From CAZPHU01 sp964419255 (GTDB taxonomy: Bacteria; Fibrobacterota; Chitinivibrionia; Chitinivibrionales; CAYFVL01): a DNA stretch of 64,000 nucleotides. The notes beneath the pieces were generated by a model. That model made no database searches. It had not been told where the DNA came from and saw only the letters and a list, made by a program, of their open reading frames with translations. Location: NCBI GenBank assembly GCA_964419255.1, contig CAYQOU010000011.1, positions 1 to 64,000 of the forward strand. Direction: 5' to 3'. This document shows positions 8,440 through 17,496 of this stretch, one piece after another. The first letter of the stretch is position 1; every line of letters starts with the position of its first letter. The translations under genes and the position numbers were made by a program.

Positions 8440-8681
8440 CCTCCCAGTGCGGGGCTTGATTACCGAAACCGATACAATGACAATTCGTGTTTACCTGCAC
8501 AATGCAACCCCGCTTTCCAACAAACAACTACAAATGATAAATTCAGCTTTTCCGAGTTTGGTCAATGCCACTGGTACATGGGCGACTTGCCATCCAGTCA
8601 AAATGGATGTTAGCGCTGTTTTAGCTGCCGCGCATGCGCTTAATCCGGACATCCTGTCAATACATCCTCGACAACAGCCAT
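8440..8681 (-). pseudogene. cbiD: Remnant of cobalt-precorrin-5B C1-methyltransferase cbiD (N-terminal part)
   Basis: Between cbiA and cbiE, where cbiD sits in many cbi operons, lies a broken reading frame. An ATG overlapping the cbiA stop (TGATG), with GGAGG upstream, opens MAVVEDVLTG and hits TAA after 13 codons. The next frame continues DRMSGLSACAAAKTAL, resembling the CbiD signature RSGYTTGTCAAAAAKAA with a few residues lost. It runs about 50 codons to a stop, and VSVIKPRTG follows in frame, where intact CbiD has (V)IKDAGDD. Only the first 75 or so of about 360 codons remain. The identification rests on this signature plus position. Confidence 0.5.
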
Positions 8682-10096
8682 CACCGTTTATTACCTCCTA
8701 CGATACACGAAGCAACAAAATGATGTGCTATTGCCGGGCACGACAAAAAATGCACATGCAGGTAGCTGCCGATGGTATTGCGGACCGACATGCCGGCCGG
8801 CATCGGTGCGGATCCATTTCGTGACGAAATCATGAAAGCAGCCTGGCCCGCATCCGACCATTCCTGCTCTTGTGTTGAGTAATGAAACTCGTGGCCGCGC
8901 ATAGTAGTTCCCGCGGACCCAATAACCGAATCGAACGCCAAAACTATTTCACGATATCCCAGGCTTTTTCGTGATCCTTCGTTCATGTGGAAATCGAGCG
9001 GAAAAATCCCGCACATCTGCAGGCAGGTTTCATCCTTTTTGAGATGTTCCCCCAGGTACATATAGCCACCGCATTCCGCGTAGATACAGCCGTTAGCAGA
9101 TGAAAAATTGCGAATCGATTCTCGCATTGTCATGTTCCCGGAAAGCTCGACGGCATGCTCTTCGGGGTAACCGCCACCCAGCAGCAAACCATCGATACCG
9201 CGGGGCAAGGCAGCATCTTTGAGTGGAGAAAAGAAAACCAGTTCCGCTCCGGCGGCTTCGAGCATGTCAAGATTTGCCTGATAGTAAAAATGAAACGCTT
9301 CATCGCGCGCAACCGCTATTCTGCATTTGCGCTGTATCGCGGAAGTTGTCCTGAAGAGTGTACCGCTGTTTCCGGGCGCAACCACCCTATTGACTTCGAC
9401 GCACAAATGAATCAGCAGTTCCAGTTCAATAGTCTTTTCAACCGCATCGGCTATCCGCGCGATTTTTTCTTCGGTAATTCCGCCGAACTGTGCAGCAAAC
9501 AATCCAAGATGACGGTGTTCCAGCGCCATTTCTTCGTTGCGGGGAAGGTGGCCCACAACTTTAATGTCAACCGACGCAAGCGCCTGTTTCAGATACCGGA
9601 AATGCCGCTCGCTTCCGGTCCGGTTAAGGATAACACCGGCAACATGGACGTCTTTACGAAAGTGCTTGAAACCGGAGACAAGAGGCGCCACCGAACCGGA
9701 CATACCCTTGCAATCGACAAGCAGGATCACCGGAATACCCAGCGTACGGGCCAGATCGGCCGTGCTGCCCTTCATTGTCCCTTCAAAACCATCGTATAAC
9801 CCCATGGATCCCTCGACAATGCCGATATCGTTCCCGGCAAGGCTGGAGCAGAAATGGTCCCTGAGTCGGGTTGCGTCGATCATCCATGCGTCAAGATTGT
9901 ATGAGGGGCTTCCGGCAGCGAGCGCATGATACGTTCCGTCAAGATAATCGGGGCCGGCCTTGAACGGTCGTACCCGGAGCCTCTTGCGTGCAAGCGCGCG
10001 CATGATCCCCAGCGACACCGTTGTCTTGCCGCTGCCGCTTGCTGCCGCGGCGATAACACAGGCGCTGGGGACATTACGGTTGGTGTCATCACTCAT
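8681..10096 (-). CDS. cbiA: Cobyrinic acid a,c-diamide synthase CbiA
   Basis: CbiA is the ATP- and glutamine-dependent amidase that amidates the a and c side chains. The 471 aa protein has an N-terminal P-loop domain (CVIAAAASGSGKTTVSLGIM), VRPFKAGPDYLDGTYHALAAG and VEGSMGLYDG. A C-terminal class I glutamine amidotransferase-like domain follows, with the cysteine in YAECGGYMYLG near residue 345 and GHEFHYS near 425. It lies after a decayed gene and before the cbiD remnant, so it was once part of a longer contiguous run. Confidence 0.95.
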   Translation of the reverse strand: MSDDTNRNVPSACVIAAAASGSGKTTVSLGIMRALARKRLRVRPFKAGPDYLDGTYHALAAGSPSYNLDAWMIDATRLRDHFCSSLAGNDIGIVEGSMGLYDGFEGTMKGSTADLARTLGIPVILLVDCKGMSGSVAPLVSGFKHFRKDVHVAGVILNRTGSERHFRYLKQALASVDIKVVGHLPRNEEMALEHRHLGLFAAQFGGITEEKIARIADAVEKTIELELLIHLCVEVNRVVAPGNSGTLFRTTSAIQRKCRIAVARDEAFHFYYQANLDMLEAAGAELVFFSPLKDAALPRGIDGLLLGGGYPEEHAVELSGNMTMRESIRNFSSANGCIYAECGGYMYLGEHLKKDETCLQMCGIFPLDFHMNEGSRKSLGYREIVLAFDSVIGSAGTTMRGHEFHYSTQEQEWSDAGQAAFMISSRNGSAPMPAGMSVRNTIGSYLHVHFLSCPAIAHHFVASCIVGGNKR

Positions 10097-10385
10097 ATCT
10101 ATACTCCGAATGGCATGTATATAATCGCAGAATCTTGCCCCCGTTTAGATATTTATCAAGCATGGTCAGCCTGCGCACGGTGGTTTTGTCCGAGTTTGAG
10201 ACGATGACCTGGTCGTGCATATAACTGCGCCAAGGGACTCGGCCAGAACCGACCCAACCAGCATATCGTTATCCTGCATAGCTGCAAACCACTTCGATAC
10301 TGTAGCGTATCCATGCGTGTTGTTGCCTGACTGACTCAAGCGCATTGAGTGCGGTTGTAGAAACCGAGAAGATGCAGATTTTCAT
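10089..10385 (-). pseudogene. Decayed gene between btuD and cbiA, possibly a CobN/BchH-type chelatase N-terminus
   Basis: An ATG one base after the btuD stop opens MKICIFSVSTTALNALESV and meets an in-frame TAA at codon 39. A second frame then reads DNDMLVGSVLAESLGAV. The first frame resumes with VIVSNSDKTTVRRLTML and ends over the cbiA start. The pattern suggests compensating frameshifts in a relic that used to be part of the operon. The opening and the D-x-L-x-G-S-x-L phrase weakly recall CobN/BchH large chelatase subunits, which often accompany HmuY/TonB systems, but I cannot confirm this. Confidence is higher for decay than for family. Confidence 0.4.
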
Positions 10386-10386
10386 T

Positions 10387-11187
10387 TCAGACCACATCCT
10401 TGTGATGGACCTTCATGTGAGGCACAATAAACGGGCATTCGTTTCGCTTGTCCCAGAGAATATCGCCATCGATGCAAAATTCGCTGTTTAAGTTTTCCAC
10501 CGTGAGAACATTTTTTCCCGCGCCAACCGCTTTCAGCACTCCATCGTTGACAAGCATGACGCTATCGGCGTAGCGCAGAGCATGGTTCAAATCGTGCAGT
10601 ACCATAATGATGGTAAGTCCGGACTCGCGGTTCAACGTGCGCAGCAGTTCGAGTATCTCGAGCTGATAGGCGATGTCCAGGAACGTGGTGGGTTCATCGA
10701 GCACAAGCACATCCGGTTTTTGCGCCAGGGCCATGGCTATCCATGCCCGCTGCTGTTCACCGCCGGAAAGCCGCGACAGGGGCCGATCGCGAAGGTGAGT
10801 CATGTGGGTGCGCTGTAATGCCCACTCGACAATCTCGTGGTCGTTTCCGGTCAGTCCGTGAAAACGCGAGCAATGTGGAAACCGTCCATATACTGCCAGC
10901 ATCTGGACAGTAAGCCCGTGAGGAGCATGGCGTACCTGCGGCAACACGGCAAGACTTTGCGCCACCTGCCTGGTCGGCAATGCGAAGAGGTCCGTTCCCT
11001 TAAACAATACTGACCCCGCAGTCGGGCGCAAGGTTCTTGACATAAGACGCACCAGGGTGGTTTTACCGGAGCCATTTGGCCCGACAACGGCGATGATGGT
11101 CGATGCCGCAATGTCAAAGTTAATTGAACGCAAGACGGTTTTTTCGCCCAAAACGACATTAACATCCTTCACTTCGAATACCTTCAT
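10387..11187 (-). CDS. btuD: Cobalamin/metal-chelate ABC transporter ATPase (BtuD/FecE type)
   Basis: This 266 aa ATPase energises the BtuC channel at the inner membrane. It shows Walker A VGPNGSGKTTLVRL near residue 36, signature LSGGEQQRAW near 140, Walker B VLVLDEPTTFLD near 160, and the switch histidine in VLHDLNH. The ATG overlaps the btuC stop (ATGA). The closest families are the FecE/BtuD ATPases for siderophores, haem and B12; the riboswitch-led neighbourhood points to a corrinoid. Confidence 0.88.
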   Translation of the reverse strand: MKVFEVKDVNVVLGEKTVLRSINFDIAASTIIAVVGPNGSGKTTLVRLMSRTLRPTAGSVLFKGTDLFALPTRQVAQSLAVLPQVRHAPHGLTVQMLAVYGRFPHCSRFHGLTGNDHEIVEWALQRTHMTHLRDRPLSRLSGGEQQRAWIAMALAQKPDVLVLDEPTTFLDIAYQLEILELLRTLNRESGLTIIMVLHDLNHALRYADSVMLVNDGVLKAVGAGKNVLTVENLNSEFCIDGDILWDKRNECPFIVPHMKVHHKDVV

Positions 11188-12209
11188 CGCTGGGCTCTCC
11201 TTTCGCGCAGGAGAAACAGAAAGAAGGGCGCTCCGATGAGGGCCATGATGATGCCGACCGGAATTTCAACCGGATCGAACACGGTTCTGCCCACGGTGTC
11301 ACAGAGAACAACGATTACCGCGCCACACGCCATCGATGCCGGAAAAAGGATCCGATTATCCGGGCCCACAAGCCTTCGCGCGATATGCGGCACGATCAGG
11401 CCGACAAAGCCCAGCAGACCGACGACAGACACCGCGCTGGCGGCCAGTAGCGATGCCACGGCGATAAGCATCATTCGCGTTGTTTCAACACGCAATCCCA
11501 GTCCTGTTGCGACCTCGTCTCCCAATGTCAGAATGTTCAACCGATTGGAAAGAAAGAATGACGCTCCGATGCCGACAAGCGTATATGGCCAGAGTGTATT
11601 GAAATGAGGCCATGATCTTGCGGACAAGCCGCCAACCATGAACGTCAGCACGCTCTGGACACGTTCAGGATAGAATATCATGAGCGTGCTCATGCCGGCC
11701 CCCAGCAGTGAGGATACGGCGACGCCTGCAAGAATCAACCTGAATGGGTGCACGCCGCTTCGCCAGGCAAGCGAATACACAAGTATGGTTGCGCCAAGCG
11801 CTCCCGCAAAAGCGCCCGCCGGCACCAGGAAGACAAAATCCGGAAAAAGAATAAGGATGATAAATCCGGCAAGCCCGGCGCCGGAAGAGACGCCGATAAT
11901 ATCCGGTGCTGCCAGAGGATTGCGCAGGACGCCCTGCAAAATCGCCCCGGACATCGCCAGTGCACAGCCAACCAGCCCGCCGACGAGCACCCGTGGCAGC
12001 CTGATATTCCAGAGAATCTGATATTCAAGGGATGTATGATCGTTAAACAAGGCGCGCACGATAGAAGCTGGGCTGATAGGCATTGAGCCAACACCCATGG
12101 CTACAAAAAAAGCGCCGGGAAGCACGACAAGCATGACCAGCCAGAACAAGCGGGGCGGCCTTGGACACGAGATCGAATTGTGTGCTTTTTGAGCACCTGG
12201 ACTTTTCAT
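11184..12209 (-). CDS. btuC: Cobalamin/metal-chelate ABC transporter permease (BtuC/FecCD type)
   Basis: This 341 aa inner-membrane permease of the FecCD/BtuC family has about ten hydrophobic segments. Family phrases include WNIRLPRVLVGGLVGCALA, GAILQGVLRNPLAAPDIIGV, and near the C-terminus LLGFVGLIVPHIARRLVG and PVGIIMALIGAPFFLFLL. Start and stop overlap btuF and btuD by four bases each. It works with the adjacent ATPase and binding protein. Confidence 0.9.
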   Translation of the reverse strand: MKSPGAQKAHNSISCPRPPRLFWLVMLVVLPGAFFVAMGVGSMPISPASIVRALFNDHTSLEYQILWNIRLPRVLVGGLVGCALAMSGAILQGVLRNPLAAPDIIGVSSGAGLAGFIILILFPDFVFLVPAGAFAGALGATILVYSLAWRSGVHPFRLILAGVAVSSLLGAGMSTLMIFYPERVQSVLTFMVGGLSARSWPHFNTLWPYTLVGIGASFFLSNRLNILTLGDEVATGLGLRVETTRMMLIAVASLLAASAVSVVGLLGFVGLIVPHIARRLVGPDNRILFPASMACGAVIVVLCDTVGRTVFDPVEIPVGIIMALIGAPFFLFLLRERRAQR

Positions 12210-13198
12210 TTTTTGTTTTCCGGATACAACAGGTCTGCCAGGTAAGCATAGCTTTCGGCAAATCGCTTGTTTGGTTTATATAAAAATCCGTTTACGGGAA
12301 GATAGTGTACCCGGCCATTCTTGACTGCGCTAATCGTTTTCCATGCCGGACTCGATTCGATGTCTGAGCGGATTTTGCCTTTTACCATTTCCGGGCTTCC
12401 CATTGTCTGGACCAGAATGACATCAGGATCGCGCTCGACCAGTCTCTCCATGCTGAAAATCTGCATTTCATCGCTGGTGAGTTTTGCGTCAAATGCGATG
12501 TTGGGCGCCTGCAGGTCCTCTATCATGGAGCCGACCAGTGAACCGGGAAGCTGGACCGTGACACCCATTGCGGAGCCGAAGAGAATGAGCACCCGCGGAG
12601 GCTTTTTCGCCGCCTTGCAGCGCGCGATAACAGCTTCAACGCTGCTCTTCACCGCAGCAAGCGAATCCGTTCGGATATCGGGCCGGCCCAAGAGTCGCGA
12701 AAAAACATCGACAACCACCTGATAATCTTCGAATGTTTCATAACTGACAGACAGGAATGGGATATTTGCCTGCTCCAGCACAGGTACCAGCTTTGAATGA
12801 CCTGCAAAGCCGTAGCGCATCAGGATGAGATCGGGTTTTAGAGCGAACACCTTCTCCAGGTTTGGATTAGTGACATGGCCGACTTCGGGCAACTTTCCGG
12901 CCAACGGATCGAGTTCCGCTGATAAGGAAGAGGGGCGCCCGACTGCAGTACCGCCGCATTCGTACCAGACATTGAGATAGGTCGTGTATATCGGCAATAC
13001 GCGCTTTGGATTTTTTCGCAGCACAACCTGTTTGCCGCGCGAGTCAATCACTGTGAGTGATTGCTCATTTTCCGCTACCAAGCGAAGACGCTGTCCCGGC
13101 TCTTCACGAATGACCGTAGAGGGCATCTGCGCCTGACAGAGGGAGACGCAACAAAACACCGACAGAATCGCCGTAAAGAGATATTTGCTTGTAATCAT
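12206..13198 (-). CDS. btuF: Periplasmic metal-chelate/cobalamin-binding protein (BtuF type)
   Basis: This 330 aa substrate-binding protein carries an N-terminal signal peptide (about residues 1-23: FTAILSVFCCVSLCQAQ). The mature part is a class III periplasmic binding fold. It includes the start of the domain (LTVIDSRGKQVVLRKNPKRV), GHVTNPNLEKVFALKPDLI and, near the end, NGRVHYLPVNGFL. It should deliver substrate to BtuCD. The order btuF-btuC-btuD downstream of cbiK and an outer-membrane receptor gives a complete uptake route. Sequence alone does not separate cobalamin from haem or a siderophore. Confidence 0.85.
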   Translation of the reverse strand: MITSKYLFTAILSVFCCVSLCQAQMPSTVIREEPGQRLRLVAENEQSLTVIDSRGKQVVLRKNPKRVLPIYTTYLNVWYECGGTAVGRPSSLSAELDPLAGKLPEVGHVTNPNLEKVFALKPDLILMRYGFAGHSKLVPVLEQANIPFLSVSYETFEDYQVVVDVFSRLLGRPDIRTDSLAAVKSSVEAVIARCKAAKKPPRVLILFGSAMGVTVQLPGSLVGSMIEDLQAPNIAFDAKLTSDEMQIFSMERLVERDPDVILVQTMGSPEMVKGKIRSDIESSPAWKTISAVKNGRVHYLPVNGFLYKPNKRFAESYAYLADLLYPENKK

Positions 13199-13296
13199 CT
13201 TTTTGCTCCGTGTTCAGACTGCACGTTTTTTGATAAGCTGTTTCTTTACATTACATCAAAAGTCAAAGGTCACAACCACTGCAGGAAAACTGATCT

Positions 13297-14223
13297 TTAT
13301 ATCCGTTTCTGCTGATCTTTGAAAATCTGACTTCTGTCGTTCTGTAGAATGGCCGTTTCAAGGTGATCGAGCCAGACGCCCGCGATACCGGCAATGTCCA
13401 GCGTGCCTTTGAGAACAGGGGTACAGAATATTCCCTCTTTGGTTAACACCGACACCCATGAATCTTCTTCGTCGCCGGCCATATCATTGAGGGCATGATC
13501 GCCAGCAACCGCCATAAACGGAATGAGCCATGCCTTTTTCACCCCCGCGGCTTTGCAGTGCGCTATAACATCCGCCAGGGTGGGATGACCCTCAACCGTA
13601 CCGAGCCAGGCACGCTTGTCGGTATTGTTAAGCATCGAGGCCAGCGCAACGTAGGCCAGGTCCGATGCGTGACGTTCGCTGCCATGCCCCATGTAAACAA
13701 GCGCCTCGCTATTATTGCGCTGCGGCACCGCTTCTTGAATCAGCGCCTGGGCTACCCGCTGCGCATCCTCGTAACCCGCAAGCAAAGGACTTCCGACTTT
13801 CACCACAATATTCCTGTCCACCGGTTTATGCCGAAAGACCGAAATTTCGCGCAGCATTTTGTGGTATTCCGCCCCGGCGATGGTGTGCAACGACTGCACC
13901 GCGATTGTGCGATGGCCGTCATAGGCAAGCCGCTCGAGCGCATCCACCACACTCTCCTTTGCTTCGCCCCGCTCAGCCAGTTTACGCCTCACGATCGTAG
14001 ATGTGTAGGCCCAGCGGATTTCAGCGTCCGGAAAACGCGCCTTTGTGGCCGTCTCAAACCGGCTAAAAGCCTCGGCGGCACGCGGGACCGTTGTACCAAA
14101 CGCAACGAGAAGTATCGTCTGCTTATCGGTTGTCACCATTTTCACCTTTCTATTTAAAGAATCACGACACTGCCCCAGAAGCAGTGCCGTGAACAATGCG
14201 ATTGTCGGCATTGATAACTTCAT
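13297..14223 (-). CDS. cbiK: Sirohydrochlorin cobaltochelatase CbiK, with possible exported and cytosolic forms
   Basis: CbiK inserts Co2+ into sirohydrochlorin. The catalytic histidines are in YMGHGSERH and VAGDHALND, and the glutamate in TVEGHPT. The start at 14223 (AGGATACAGGTC upstream, 11 bases after the HmuY stop) gives a short hydrophobic leader, MKLSMPTIALFTALLLGQC. A second ATG at 14139, just after GAAAGGTGAAA, would start MVTTDKQTILLVAFG and produce a cytosolic enzyme. The frame is also open to 14259. Periplasmic CbiK proteins are known in Desulfovibrio. The gene lies between an outer-membrane haem-type lipoprotein and btuF, so the role may be biosynthetic, in tetrapyrrole handling, or both. 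Confidence 0.88.
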   Translation of the reverse strand: MKLSMPTIALFTALLLGQCRDSLNRKVKMVTTDKQTILLVAFGTTVPRAAEAFSRFETATKARFPDAEIRWAYTSTIVRRKLAERGEAKESVVDALERLAYDGHRTIAVQSLHTIAGAEYHKMLREISVFRHKPVDRNIVVKVGSPLLAGYEDAQRVAQALIQEAVPQRNNSEALVYMGHGSERHASDLAYVALASMLNNTDKRAWLGTVEGHPTLADVIAHCKAAGVKKAWLIPFMAVAGDHALNDMAGDEEDSWVSVLTKEGIFCTPVLKGTLDIAGIAGVWLDHLETAILQNDRSQIFKDQQKRI

Positions 14224-14233
14224 GACCTGTATC

Positions 14234-15259
14234 CTATTTAGAAAACGTAGCGGCGCCATCCGCCTGGTAGTGGTAATCGAAAACGCTCCAGAAGCTTTCG
14301 TTTGCAGGTCCTTTGAACGAGAGCATCTTCAGCTTTGCATAATTGCCCTCAGTGGTCTTGAATACATAAACCGATGGGTTGACAACATATACAGTGCTTC
14401 CGGAACTCCGATCAGTCGAGTACCAGGTCCAGTCGATGGCCAGCATTTCGCCGCTGAATGTCAGCCCCGAAGTGGCGGTGACATCGTCGAGCTGCGCGCT
14501 GTCGACCTTGGCGACTTCAACACCGGTTTTAACGTTTAGCGATATAGAACTGCGTCCGCTGGTAATCGAATTCATGATGAAGTCTGCTCTGCGGCCAAAC
14601 TTGATATCCCACTGGTCTTTGGGAGGCGCAATAATGACTGCTTCTTTGGTGCCAAGGTCAACATAGGTGTAATCGTAAATGGTGGTGGTTGCAAACGTAT
14701 CTTCAACCACCCCGGTTCCGCTCAGTGAGTCGATTCTCATCCGCAGGCCGGCACCCATCGCGAGCGCGCCAGTAACCTGCAGCTTGTAGAACTTGAGGTC
14801 TTCTGTTCGAATCAGATACACATTGTTGGTATACACAGAGGCCATGCCGCTGCCAGTCTTGTAATTGGTGCCAAGCACATTGTGCTCAAGTGTTGTGAGT
14901 GTAAAGTGGCCCGAATCGCTGGTGATGTCGAGCGAGTCCTTCCATGTGGAAAAGTCCCGTGAGATATCCGTGACGCCGGTGCTGCAGACCAGCACTCCGT
15001 ATCCATAGTCACCGCCGTTAGTGATTATAAAACGGTCGGCGTCAAAAGCAATGTCCCAGTTATGATGGGCTAGGGTGGTTGTGGTGCCGGTAGAGAAATC
15101 AAAGTAGACCACATTGTTTGCGTTGCTGTAGTCGACAATTGCGGTATCCGTTGCATACGTTACCGTGTTAGCCGGAGGCGGAGCAGATGGATTGTTATCA
15201 CAACCGAGGAACGAAACAAACGAGGCAAGAGACAGAGCGGACACAAAAAAGCGACGCAT
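14234..15259 (-). CDS. HmuY-family outer-membrane lipoprotein with two repeats
   Basis: This 341 aa lipoprotein has the signal MRRFFVSALSLASFVSFLGC and a lipobox cysteine at about residue 20. The body resembles HmuY haem-binding proteins and appears duplicated. The first half has HHNWDIAFDADRFIITNGG and LKFYKLQVTG; the second has DQWDIKFGRRADFIMNS and NYAKLKMLSFKG. HmuY proteins bind haem at the cell surface for a TonB receptor. Here the gene is 12 bases after the receptor gene, inside a B12-riboswitch operon, so the ligand may be a corrinoid or another cobalt or iron tetrapyrrole rather than haem. Confidence 0.75.
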   Translation of the reverse strand: MRRFFVSALSLASFVSFLGCDNNPSAPPPANTVTYATDTAIVDYSNANNVVYFDFSTGTTTTLAHHNWDIAFDADRFIITNGGDYGYGVLVCSTGVTDISRDFSTWKDSLDITSDSGHFTLTTLEHNVLGTNYKTGSGMASVYTNNVYLIRTEDLKFYKLQVTGALAMGAGLRMRIDSLSGTGVVEDTFATTTIYDYTYVDLGTKEAVIIAPPKDQWDIKFGRRADFIMNSITSGRSSISLNVKTGVEVAKVDSAQLDDVTATSGLTFSGEMLAIDWTWYSTDRSSGSTVYVVNPSVYVFKTTEGNYAKLKMLSFKGPANESFWSVFDYHYQADGAATFSK

Positions 15260-15271
15260 AGGTCACTCCTT

Positions 15272-17446
15272 TCAGAATAGAGTAGGTTTGATAGATTCGC
15301 CGAACTGAGTAATGTTGTCAATATTCATGTCGATGGAGGCCGTGTATGTTCTGCCATAGTCAAGCCCTGGGTGTCCGGGCCTTTGATAATCAAGCAGGTT
15401 GTTCGCGCCAAGACGTATGGTCAAGCCCTTGAGCACCGATTTTGAGATTAGAAGATTGAGTTTGGTATACGAATCCAGATACGTCGGATTTCCAGCATCG
15501 TCGTAGTAGTCAATTTGCCGATCTTTCCAGATGGCTGAAACGCTGAGTGACGGCAAGAAGCTTCGAAGGTTTTCAAACAACAACCTGCCGCTAAGATGTA
15601 TTGCGTTTCGTGTATAGTGTTCCTCTTCCAGCATTGTGCCCCCATCGTTTTCAGCAAAGGAGAGTATGCGAGTAATATGGCAGGTGTAATTCATCCACCG
15701 GAGCGGTTGGAACTTGACTCCAAGCGACACTCCGTACTTGTAGCCACGCAATGCATTGACATACGTCTTTTCCGGTATGCCTTCACCGGGAACCAGTTCA
15801 GCCTCTGTTTCACCATCAATCCCCCGCATGACTTGAGAACCGTCCTCGTGCAGGACGGAGCGCAATACAATCATGTTTGTCAAGCTGTTATAAAAACCGT
15901 CTACGCCAATTTCCAGCAGAGAATTAAACCGATAGCCCATTCCTCCGTTGAACTGATCTGATTTTTCGGGTTTGAGCTCTTCGTTTCCTTCAATCCACAT
16001 CATGTTGCCCATGTTAAAGGCATAATACATGTTCTTGAAACGTGGAACTTGATAGGCATGACCATAGGATGCGCTTACATGCGTGCCGGTTATGAGGAAA
16101 TCGTTGAGCCGCAAGCCAATCTTTGGACAAATGTCGGAAAGAGCTGTCGTTGAGCTATTGGCGTCAGTGACCTGCGAGCCTGCAAATCGAAGCGATGGAT
16201 TAATGATCAAACATACCGCGGTGGCGCTCTCCCAATACCCGCTGACAAAGATCGCTGCCTGTGTTCGAGCGGCTCCCTTGCGCAGATTGTCGCTGTCGAT
16301 CCTCTCATGCAGGACATTCACGCCGGCCAGGATGTTATCATCTCCCCCCGCGCTTACAAGATCCCGCAGGTGGCAACGAATCTCGGCGTCGTAGTTGAGA
16401 AAGTCAGTGCGTGTGTCAATTGTCCCGTCAACCCCGTCCTGCTTGATTTCACGATTGAGATGGCTGAAAGTCGCGGCACTGCCATACCCTTCAACAACAA
16501 GCCGACTGGATGACTCAAATGAACCGGCCAGGTTGAATGTACTGTAGATATTCTCGAGAAAATTGAGGTTCCCGTTGGCCTTGTTGCGTTCAACGCCGGA
16601 CGAGCTATATGATGCCGATGGCCTTAGAATTAACTTGTCTGAAGGATAAATAGCAAGCTTTACGCCGCCTTTGCGACGATCGGACTCGGGATAGCAATAG
16701 ACCTTTCTAACGAGGCGACCATTCTGGTCATAGTACCAGCTGCCATTGTCCAGATCGAAACCGTAGTAGCCTTGTATAGAGAAAAACTGGTTTCCGTGCG
16801 TTGCATTAAGGTCAAGCCGGTTTTTGCCGCCCCACCCGGCAATGCTGTCATTGTTCAGGTAATTGTAGGATGCGCGAAGGCGCAAAGGGGTTATGGTGTT
16901 GGGGCGCTCGGAAATAAAGTTCACCACTCCGCCAATGGCATCGGTTCCATACATGGTCGACGAAGCTCCGGACATCACTTCAATGCGATCGACATCGCCC
17001 ATGACCAGATTCTCAAGGGGAAAGCCGCCGCCGACATCGCCGGTAACGGGAATTCCATCCATGAGAATTTTTACATAGGAGCCGGACATTCCATTGAGCA
17101 CGAGGTTAGTCTGGGTGCGGGCCGGATCAATGTCCATGCCCGGGATTCCGTCGAGTAGCTCCATGGCGTTGAAGGTCCCCGATGCTTTCGCGTCCTTTGC
17201 GGTAACCACCTTGACATCTTCAACAACCATGTCGGCCGCCATCGATCGTTTACTTGCGGTTACGACCATACGATCCAGCTCAACTATTGGTTTATAGGAA
17301 TGAGCGGAGTCCTTGGAGGACGTTGTGAAGGCAGAATCAGGCAAAACCGATTCGTTGATATCGGCAAGACAGGGGAAAAAACAAACGACAAAAACCATGC
17401 AGACCGCAATGGCGGCAATGCGCAAACAGCAATACGAATAGTGCAA
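15272..17446 (-). CDS. btuB: TonB-dependent outer-membrane receptor, BtuB/HmuR-like
   Basis: This 724 aa outer-membrane receptor has a signal peptide of about 28 residues. A TonB-box-like segment (VELDRMVVTASK) precedes the plug domain, which runs to about residue 190 and shows LLDGIPGMDIDP, LMDGIPVTGDVGG and IEVMSGASSTMYGTDAIGGV. A 22-strand-type barrel follows, ending in an aromatic-rich strand and TLF. The start is TTG behind a strong GGGAGG. Riboswitch 2 lies about 50 bases upstream, so expression should fall when cobalamin is plentiful. Binding specificity (B12, cobinamide or porphyrin) cannot be read from sequence. Confidence 0.88.
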   Translation of the reverse strand: MHYSYCCLRIAAIAVCMVFVVCFFPCLADINESVLPDSAFTTSSKDSAHSYKPIVELDRMVVTASKRSMAADMVVEDVKVVTAKDAKASGTFNAMELLDGIPGMDIDPARTQTNLVLNGMSGSYVKILMDGIPVTGDVGGGFPLENLVMGDVDRIEVMSGASSTMYGTDAIGGVVNFISERPNTITPLRLRASYNYLNNDSIAGWGGKNRLDLNATHGNQFFSIQGYYGFDLDNGSWYYDQNGRLVRKVYCYPESDRRKGGVKLAIYPSDKLILRPSASYSSSGVERNKANGNLNFLENIYSTFNLAGSFESSSRLVVEGYGSAATFSHLNREIKQDGVDGTIDTRTDFLNYDAEIRCHLRDLVSAGGDDNILAGVNVLHERIDSDNLRKGAARTQAAIFVSGYWESATAVCLIINPSLRFAGSQVTDANSSTTALSDICPKIGLRLNDFLITGTHVSASYGHAYQVPRFKNMYYAFNMGNMMWIEGNEELKPEKSDQFNGGMGYRFNSLLEIGVDGFYNSLTNMIVLRSVLHEDGSQVMRGIDGETEAELVPGEGIPEKTYVNALRGYKYGVSLGVKFQPLRWMNYTCHITRILSFAENDGGTMLEEEHYTRNAIHLSGRLLFENLRSFLPSLSVSAIWKDRQIDYYDDAGNPTYLDSYTKLNLLISKSVLKGLTIRLGANNLLDYQRPGHPGLDYGRTYTASIDMNIDNITQFGESIKPTLF

Positions 17447-17496
17447 AAGAGACCTCCCTGAACCTCAACCCATGAAGGTTCAAAAGAATTGAAAGT

